In this document: positions 1 through 3,408 of the stretch, in pieces | Layout: each line of letters opens with the position of its first letter | Numbering within the stretch: the first letter of the stretch is position 1 | Assembly (NCBI GenBank): GCA_003454975.1 | Contig: DMST01000441.1 | Span: 1 to 5,326, forward strand | Origin: Cytophagales bacterium | GTDB taxonomy: Bacteria > Bacteroidota > Bacteroidia > Cytophagales > Cyclobacteriaceae | DNA length: 5,326 nucleotides | Direction: 5' to 3' | Notes under the pieces: model-generated | Told to the model about the DNA's origin: nothing | Databases searched by the model: none | Seen by the model: the letters and a program-made list of their open reading frames with translations, nothing else | Program-made: the position numbers and the translations under genes

Positions 1-204
1 CGCGCCAACGACCTGCGGTCGTCGGCACTCTCTTTGCAGTCAGAACCACGAGGTAAGACTTCCAAAGCCCAAGCCGCCCAGGCCCAGAAGTGGGCGGAGG
101 TCTTCGACCGAGCCCTCCTGGAGCGTCTCGATCTTATGCATGCGGTGGTCGAACACCAAGACCGCGTCATTGAGTTGCTAACCCATGAAATCAAAAACCC
201 ATGA
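1..204 (+). CDS. 3' end of an unidentified protein, possibly a regulator tail (partial)
   Basis: An open frame enters from the left edge and runs 67 codons to TGA at 202-204. It shares bases with the ATG of the next gene (ATGA overlap at 201-204), typical of translationally coupled genes. The visible C-terminus is hydrophilic and predicted helical, with an Ala/Gln-rich stretch (KAQAAQAQKWAEVF) followed by a heptad-like segment ending VIELLTHEIKNP. Short helical tails of this style (two hydrophobic heptads then 'IELL') resemble the C-termini of XRE-type regulators of Bacteroidota, but no domain is visible in the part present, so the function is not assigned. Base composition is GC-rich like the following gene and unlike everything to the right of about 650. 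The start lies outside the window. Confidence 0.6.
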   Translation, partial: RANDLRSSALSLQSEPRGKTSKAQAAQAQKWAEVFDRALLERLDLMHAVVEHQDRVIELLTHEIKNP

Positions 205-641
205 CGGCAACCGGGACCTTTGGTGAGCGATTACAGAACCTGTTGGACCACGAAGACCTGAGCCGAAACGCAGTGGCGACCAAAACCGGGATTTCTTACA
301 ATACCCTCAAGCACCCTTTGGAAACCCCTGGAGCGATCCTCAGCATTGACCATCTGTTGACCCTGTTGCGAACTTTTCCGCACTGGAATCCACAGTACCT
401 ACTGGCGGGCCAAGGCCCTCAATTTAGGGAGCGATTATCAGCTTTGGAGACGGAAGCTCCAAGTCCACGGGAGCGGAGTCAGTACTGGTTGGAGAAAAGG
501 GTGCGAGTGCGAGAGGAGATGGCGCATATTCGGGGCGAGGCGTGGGGACCTTATGTTGATGAGCTCCAGGGGCTGGTCTTGGAACTTCTGGAAGAAAACG
601 ACGCTGGATGGGACTGGCTGCAACGTCAGGTACGACGGTAG
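201..641 (+). CDS. Small XRE-like helix-turn-helix regulator
   Basis: A 146-aa protein, probably a cytoplasmic DNA-binding regulator. Residues 7-43 fit a lambda-repressor/Cro fold: FGERLQNLL (helix 1), LSRNAVATKTG (helix 2), turn IS, then YNTLKHPLETP (recognition helix). It continues with SIDHLLTLLRTFP and the motif NPQYLLAGQGPQF (63-75), which matches the 'N-P-x-W/Y-L-L-x-G-x-G-P' signature I associate with small XRE proteins of Bacteroidota. The rest (76-146) is charged, helical and rich in Arg/Glu, possibly for dimerisation. ATG 201 is chosen because it overlaps the TGA of the upstream gene as ATGA, indicating an operon. The 3' end overlaps the convergent TPR gene by 16 bp (626-641), and no terminator follows immediately. 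Target genes are not evident. It could equally be a prophage or island regulator. Confidence 0.8.
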   Translation: MTATGTFGERLQNLLDHEDLSRNAVATKTGISYNTLKHPLETPGAILSIDHLLTLLRTFPHWNPQYLLAGQGPQFRERLSALETEAPSPRERSQYWLEKRVRVREEMAHIRGEAWGPYVDELQGLVLELLEENDAGWDWLQRQVRR

Positions 642-1978
642 AGGTCTTTGAGGGATTGGGATTGAGCCTCAGCAAATTGGATTGTCCGTTCGCGGGAGGC
701 TTTAATTTGTTCGGCTTGTTCGCGGATGGTTTTTTGGTCCTTGCGGTACCTGTTCCAAAACCACAGCAGGGAAGAGAGGAATAACAGGAGAAAGACGGCC
801 AATCCTACTTCCCACCAGAATTGACGGTTGTGTTTCGCCGTTTCATCATCCTGTTCGGCTTGAGCAGCATCTATCTTCTGAAAATCACTTTCCAACAAAA
901 GAGCCTTCAACACCGCGTAATCATCATTCAAAGCATCATCGTAGGCAGCAAGGATTTGTGAGTACTGCCGTCCTTGGGCTGGTTCCCCTAGCTCATATGC
1001 CAAGTTCACGGCATTCAACAACACAGATTTATGGCGATGTCTTTTGGGAAGTGAGGTGATGATCTCAACCGCCCTCACAAGTGCTTTATAAGCCTCTTCT
1101 TTTCTGTCGAGTGCTAAGAGCGAAATAGAGAGATATTCATACCACTCCACCCGTAATGCGGAAGGATCAGGAAGATTTGCGGTAAGCTCAAGGGCTTTCT
1201 CGAATGCTATTACGGCGGAATCATGCCGCAAAGCCTCCTGGTGTTGATACCCAATATTGACGTAGGTCAAGCCTAAATGATAGTTGTCTTTAGCTTTTAT
1301 CAACTTCTGTCGTGCTGTTCTAAATAGACTATCCCCTAAAACAGCCTTATCGAGGTATGTCCAGCATTTTCCAATAGTAAGATCGAGAATACCATGTTGA
1401 GGGGAGTCTGATTCCAGGAAGGCTTGCGCGGTTAGAAACAAATCAATTGCCAGGCTGTATGCCTCTTGTTGAAAGTACAATTCTCCAAAATCCTGATAAA
1501 AATCTACTTTCTCCTGTGTAGATAAAAACTGGGTGATTTGGGTTTCTGCCAATTTGAAAAAGGCCTCACCGCGTGCAAGATTCCCACTGCGGGTCATGAC
1601 AATTCCTAGATTCCAGTAGGTTCTAAGGGCATATTCTTTGTTGCCTAATTTTTCATAAAAATCTACAGCTCCCTGATACCTCTCGTAGGATTTCGGCAGA
1701 GCCCATAATTCCATATCAATGAGTCCCAGCAAAAACAATACGTTGGCTTGCAGGGCTTCCTGTTCCAAGTTTTCAGCTTGAATAAGAGCACTTTCTCCCA
1801 GTTGTCGTGCTGTTATTGGATTAGAAGCATATAAACGATATGCTTCGCCATAATAGAATTTGTAAGCCTCTAAAGGGTCAGCAGGTACCTCTAGTTGAGA
1901 GGGACCGGACTGAGCAAATACCGAACTGGAAAGGGTACAGACCAGTGCTAGAAGTATTTTTTTCTTATTGAGGTTCAT
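626..1978 (-). CDS. Periplasmic TPR protein with one TM helix and a short coiled coil
   Basis: A 450-aa protein from ATG 1978. It has a Sec signal peptide (K5-K7, hydrophobic ILLALVCTLSSSVFA, likely cleavage A22|Q23), then about five to six TPR-like helical pairs (roughly 30-370, e.g. ALRTYWNLGIVMTRSGNLA and HLGLTYVNIGYQHQEAL). A transmembrane helix follows at about 387-408, then 42 cytoplasmic residues that look like a coiled coil (DQKTIREQAEQIKASRERT). This is the sensor half of the TPR-TM-coiled-coil histidine kinases and LuxR-type regulators common in Bacteroidota, but the protein stops where HisKA or an HTH would begin. It is therefore either a stand-alone scaffold or a truncated sensor. 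An in-frame ATG at 1990 would add MGIP, but that codon lies inside a stable hairpin and spoils the basic start of the signal peptide. It probably shares a transcript with the 51-aa gene 33 nt upstream. Confidence 0.85.
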   Translation of the reverse strand: MNLNKKKILLALVCTLSSSVFAQSGPSQLEVPADPLEAYKFYYGEAYRLYASNPITARQLGESALIQAENLEQEALQANVLFLLGLIDMELWALPKSYERYQGAVDFYEKLGNKEYALRTYWNLGIVMTRSGNLARGEAFFKLAETQITQFLSTQEKVDFYQDFGELYFQQEAYSLAIDLFLTAQAFLESDSPQHGILDLTIGKCWTYLDKAVLGDSLFRTARQKLIKAKDNYHLGLTYVNIGYQHQEALRHDSAVIAFEKALELTANLPDPSALRVEWYEYLSISLLALDRKEEAYKALVRAVEIITSLPKRHRHKSVLLNAVNLAYELGEPAQGRQYSQILAAYDDALNDDYAVLKALLLESDFQKIDAAQAEQDDETAKHNRQFWWEVGLAVFLLLFLSSLLWFWNRYRKDQKTIREQAEQIKASRERTIQFAEAQSQSLKDLYRRT

Positions 1979-1984
1979 AGGTAT

Positions 1985-2009
1985 GCCCATCCTTTGGGAT
2001 GGGCTTTTT
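1985..2009 (+). terminator. Rho-independent terminator reading in the + direction
   Basis: A perfect 8-bp GC-rich stem, GCCCATCC (1985-1992) with GGATGGGC (1997-2004), loop TTTG, is followed directly by TTTTT (2005-2009). The T-tract exists only for transcription on the + strand. On the - strand the same stem is preceded by AAAAA and followed by ATACCT, so it should not terminate there. It lies in the 33-nt gap between the 51-aa ORF and the TPR gene. In the - transcript the hairpin ends 6 nt before ATG 1978, so it could affect TPR translation. In the + direction the nearest upstream genes are the XRE pair ending at 641. Confidence 0.7.
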
Positions 2010-2011
2010 GA

Positions 2012-2167
2012 TTAAACAATGTCAGGCGGTGGAGGCGGTGGTGACCCTTTCTGGTCTGGATTAGACGGTGGGTCTGTTTCTTCGCCACCACGAATATTCC
2101 GGGTCGCTGCACGGGAGAGTTGTCCTTCCACAAACTCTTCCTGTTTCTTTTTTTGATTGTGTTTCAT
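2012..2167 (-). CDS. Hypothetical 51-aa basic, Pro-rich small protein
   Basis: ATG 2167 to TAA 2012 gives 51 residues. The N-terminus is strongly basic and polar (MKHNQKKKQEEF), the middle has SRAATRNIRGG with a Gly-Gly at 27-28, and the C-terminal half is proline-rich and ends GSPPPPPPDIV. There is no signal peptide or membrane segment. Codon usage looks ordinary, and the frame ends neatly 33 nt before the TPR gene, so an operon is likely. I do not recognise the family. The Gly-Gly followed by a short acidic/proline tail superficially resembles double-glycine leader peptides, with EETDPP... as the mature part, but no transporter or modifying enzyme is visible here. The alternative is a spurious ORF, which the run of six Pro codons and the low-complexity ends leave possible. 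Confidence 0.55.
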   Translation of the reverse strand: MKHNQKKKQEEFVEGQLSRAATRNIRGGEETDPPSNPDQKGSPPPPPPDIV

Positions 2168-2249
2168 GATACTATTGAAATGGTTTTAGGTTAGGAAGGT
2201 ACCCAAAAACATCCCGCGTTTCGGATTGTCCGTGCTGCCACGACATGGG

Positions 2250-2257
2250 CTAAGATA
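2250..2257 (-). promoter_or_regulatory. Possible -7 promoter element for the 51-aa/TPR transcript
   Basis: On the - strand the segment reads TATCTTAG, one base from the Bacteroidota -7 pattern TAnnTTTG. It lies about 82 nt upstream of ATG 2167. The -33 half is poor: there is no clean TTTG at 19-21 nt, only TCTG at 18 nt. The leader downstream could form small alternative hairpins around GTCGTGGCAGCACGGAC and CGGACAATCCG. Support is weak and based on motif resemblance alone. Confidence 0.3.
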
Positions 2258-2311
2258 CAAAAAGTCCGTATCGGTCAGACTCCGCATTCAATTTTTGTGT
2301 TGAGGTTCATG

Positions 2312-2503
2312 TTACTCTAGAGGAGCATTTTTATTACCTCCACCACGTTTGATGAACCAGGAAAAAAGTGGTGACTTAAACGTATGGTATCGCCCTTTAG
2401 AAATACTCAGAACAAAGATGAGAAAGGCAGTCGAAAACAGAATGAGGATGATTTCCCAGACGGAGCTAAGAGTAATCTCGAAATGTATCTCTGCGGCGAA
2501 CAT
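2312..2503 (-). CDS. Small single-span membrane protein A (63 aa)
   Basis: ATG 2503 to TAA 2312. The N-terminal 16 residues are mildly acidic. One hydrophobic helix follows at about 17-36 (EIILILFSTAFLIFVLSIS), then a basic C-terminal tail with FKSPLFSWFIKRGGGNKN. The positive-inside rule predicts N-out/C-in in the inner membrane. It is a diverged paralogue of protein B (2964-3155): same length, same layout, and the gap-free tail match FK...(19 residues)...GGNKN. ATG 2503 is supported because the near-identical leader shared by both genes stops exactly at this codon in each. It is probably monocistronic from the conserved promoter. Function is unknown. A short hydrophobic protein with a basic tail, duplicated in tandem under a structured leader, recalls type I toxins (Fst/TxpA-like) or small phage/element membrane effectors, but neither is shown. 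Confidence 0.7.
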   Translation of the reverse strand: MFAAEIHFEITLSSVWEIILILFSTAFLIFVLSISKGRYHTFKSPLFSWFIKRGGGNKNAPLE

Positions 2504-2554
2504 AGGCTTCCCAAGTTTGAATACTTCTTGGGGTCAGCCCGCACTGCGATTAAC
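2501..2554 (-). repeat. 53-bp conserved leader, copy A
   Basis: The 54 bases ending at the start codon of protein A match 3153-3205 at every position except one inserted base next to the ATG (AAGCCTATG here, AACCTATG in copy B). Identity stops abruptly at both edges. Inside is an inverted repeat, CCCAAG (2510-2515) and CTTGGG (2527-2532), with an 11-nt loop. Its upstream end contains the presumed -7 promoter element. The two copies place the downstream genes in different frames relative to the leader, so it is not coding sequence for them. Confidence 0.95.
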
Positions 2555-2577
2555 GACTTTCTAGTGAGAAATGCAAA
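2544..2577 (-). promoter_or_regulatory. Putative promoter of small membrane gene A
   Basis: On the - strand TTTG (2577-2574) is followed after exactly 21 nt by TAATCGCAG (2552-2544). The copy upstream of gene B has the same TTTGC and the same 21-nt spacing, although the 19 bases in between have diverged. This is the pattern expected when only the -33 and -7 boxes are constrained. The fit to TAnnTTTG at -7 is partial. Confidence 0.5.
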
Positions 2578-2610
2578 CTGTCATCGTTAATGATGTCAAA
2601 AGGTAATTCC

Positions 2611-2659
2611 CTGTAAATCAAAATACTATGACCGAGGTTCGAGTCCTGCTCCTGCTACA
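2611..2659 (+). other. Degenerate tRNA 3'-half-like sequence (possible old attachment site)
   Basis: The segment contains GGTTCGAGTCC (2636-2646), a textbook T-arm core, followed by TGC and TCCTGCT plus A (2650-2657), which has the spacing of an acceptor strand and discriminator base. The T-stem is damaged: CGAGG faces CCTGC, so only three of five pairs form, and GCAGG would be needed. CTGTAAATC at 2611-2619 resembles a tRNA-Tyr anticodon loop (GTA), but its stem does not pair. No 5' half or matching AGCAGGA acceptor strand is visible. It is not a functional tRNA gene, and it may be chance. Confidence 0.35.
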
Positions 2660-2760
2660 TCCCTATTCGTAAAATTGACCTTTTTGACTAAAAAATGGAG
2701 ATTATTCACCGTCAGTAGTCTTAATTAAGGATCACAAAAAAACTTATCCACCGCTAAAAA

Positions 2761-2879
2761 AAATTTGGAATTGAGTCCATAAGTAGGGTACATCGGGAGA
2801 ATCCTTCTGACCATTGTGAAGCGCAATTAAATCCTCCAAAGGTTAGATACATTGGTTCCGAAGTTCCTAAACAAGGCCT
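2761..2879 (-). repeat. Recombinase-end repeat, left copy (R1)
   Basis: This aligns with 3289-3408 over its whole length with one single-base gap. By my hand count about 92 of 120 positions match. Best kept are AAATTTGGAATTGA, TGAAGCGCAA and ATTGGTTCCG (read on +). The right-hand copy includes the last 12 codons and the 3' flank of the recombinase, so R1 derives from the end of a related recombinase gene. Similarity disappears immediately to the right of 2879. Confidence 0.85.
2843..2879 (-). pseudogene. Decayed C-terminal stub of a serine recombinase
   Basis: Read on the - strand in the frame of the intact recombinase end (LVEEFRNQFI-stop), this stub gives L-V-stop-E-L-R-N-Q-C-I-stop. The final TAA (2843-2845) is retained. 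GAG has become TAG (2867-2869), and one base is missing next to the LV codons, breaking the frame upstream. Nothing further upstream resembles the recombinase, so only about a dozen codons survive. It marks where a second, related recombinase gene (or a duplicate of the present one) once ended. Confidence 0.65.
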
Positions 2880-2963
2880 CTCTTTGTTAGGCGGTAAGGA
2901 TGGCTTTTCGCGTAGTTCCTCTGGCGTGGCTTTAGCATTGTTGCAATACGCTAATGTGTTCGA

Positions 2964-3155
2964 CTAAGGGTCATGATTTTTATTCCCTCCTTTTTCTTTG
3001 AATTTGATATTGAGTCCCCAAAACTTGAAGGAACTCACGGAGGATCGGATGATGGCCCAAGCTATTGCCAATATTAATATAGCCAAGGCTGAACCCAAGA
3101 CAATTAGGATCAGGATAAGACCGTTGGAGAGAGCGACTGACAGAAGAGGATTCAT
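2964..3155 (-). CDS. Small single-span membrane protein B (63 aa)
   Basis: ATG 3155 to TAG 2964. After a short uncharged N-terminus (MNPLLSVALSNG) comes a strong hydrophobic helix at about 13-36 (LILILIVLGSALAILILAIA), then RSSVSSFKFWGLNIKFKEKGGNKN, a basic tail probably facing the cytoplasm. It is a paralogue of protein A, with equal length and a tail colinear over 19 residues ending GGNKN. The two coding sequences have diverged far more than their leaders. The start is fixed by the end of the shared leader. It lies 215 bp downstream of the recombinase stop and has its own putative promoter, so it is probably not simply the tail of the recombinase transcript. Function unknown. The 'FKFxGLxIKFK' pattern after a TM helix is seen in assorted small Bacteroidota membrane proteins, but I cannot assign a family. 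Confidence 0.72.
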   Translation of the reverse strand: MNPLLSVALSNGLILILIVLGSALAILILAIAWAIIRSSVSSFKFWGLNIKFKEKGGNKNHDP

Positions 3156-3205
3156 AGGTTCCCAAGTTTGAATACTTCTTGGGGTCAGCCCGCACTGCGA
3201 TTAAC
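3153..3205 (-). repeat. 53-bp conserved leader, copy B
   Basis: This is the second copy of the leader at 2501-2554, identical apart from one missing base beside the ATG. It holds the inverted repeat CCCAAG (3161-3166) / CTTGGG (3178-3183) and ends at the start codon of protein B. Copy-to-copy distance is about 650 bp in direct orientation, so homologous or site-specific recombination between copies would delete one unit and exchange the gene behind the promoter. Confidence 0.95.
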
Positions 3206-3228
3206 TCGTTTTTATCATAAAAAGCAAA
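3195..3228 (-). promoter_or_regulatory. Putative promoter of small membrane gene B
   Basis: On the - strand TTTG (3228-3225) precedes TAATCGCAG (3203-3195) by 21 nt, the same arrangement as upstream of gene A. The left box lies outside the conserved leader yet is preserved at identical distance, which supports its function. Confidence 0.5.
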
Positions 3229-3252
3229 TACCTTTTCCGCATAGCACCTTCA

Positions 3253-3284
3253 TAAGGGTAAAATTTACCCCAGTAAGGGTAAAA
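3253..3284. repeat. TAAGGGTAAAA direct repeats flanking a palindrome
   Basis: TAAGGGTAAAA occurs at 3253-3263 and again at 3274-3284, start to start 21 bp (two helical turns). The first copy merges into a near-perfect palindrome, GGGTAAAATTTACCC (3256-3270). The layout suits a protein-binding site such as an operator or recombinase accessory site. It is not obviously a terminator. The corresponding place next to R1 (about 2735-2760) keeps only a faint trace (AAAACTTATCCA). Confidence 0.5.
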
Positions 3285-3288
3285 AATA

Positions 3289-3408
3289 AAATTTGGAATT
3301 GAATCCATAAATAAGATAAACAGTGAACATTCTACTGACTATTTTGAAGCGCAAATGAACCCTTTATAGCTTAGATGAATTGGTTCCGGAATTCCTCAAC
3401 TAGGGCCT
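3289..3408 (-). repeat. Recombinase-end repeat, right copy (R2)
   Basis: This is the partner of R1. It covers the last 12 codons of the intact recombinase (from about 3408 to the TAA at 3371-3373) and 82 bp of 3' flank. The flank is about as well conserved as the codons (both roughly three quarters identical), suggesting that R1 and R2 descend from one ancestral element end and drifted together rather than under coding selection. Confidence 0.85.

Larger units (their letters stand above)
2504..2963. other. Gene-poor stretch between membrane genes A and B
   Basis: Reading left to right, these 460 bp hold the conserved leader and promoter of gene A, a degenerate tRNA-3'-end-like segment (about 2611-2659), an AT-rich stretch (2661-2760), the recombinase-end repeat (2761-2879), and 84 bp with no recognisable content up to the stop of gene B. 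On the - strand a frame without an early start codon is open from about 2960 to 2750, reading through the repeat. It lacks a plausible start and I do not call it a gene. Confidence 0.6.
3156..3370. other. Intergenic region between recombinase and membrane gene B
   Basis: It contains leader copy B, its promoter, an AT-rich block with repeated TAAGGGTAAAA (3253-3284), and the 3' flank of the recombinase that forms part of the right recombinase-end repeat. No clear terminator for the recombinase is visible. No further ORF is supported. Confidence 0.6.

Noticed and set aside
1967..2310. TTGAGGTTCAT occurs at the TPR start (1968-1978) and again at 2300-2310, where it would start an 11-codon ORF resembling the TPR N-terminus.
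   Set aside because: An 11-base match is expected several times by chance in a window of this size, and the similarity does not extend beyond it.
2349..2590. Two + strand frames antisense to gene A and its leader.
   Set aside because: Their reading reflects the reverse of the gene A coding strand and leader. They have no domain and no conservation with the B unit.
2750..2960. A - strand frame of about 69 codons open through the left recombinase-end repeat (containing TPEELREKPSLPP and NKERPCLGTSEP).
   Set aside because: It has no plausible early start codon, the homologous right copy has stops in this frame, and the recombinase-end homology is in another frame.
2980..3195. A GTG-started - strand frame that reads through leader copy B and part of gene B.
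   Set aside because: The shared part (RADPKKYSNLG) comes only from the leader, and after it the two copies diverge completely in this frame.
3153..3205. The 53-bp leader as an integron attC-like cassette site (it begins GTTAATC on the - strand).
   Set aside because: GTTAATC does not fit the GTTRRRY core, no matching inverse core is present, and there is no tyrosine integron integrase.
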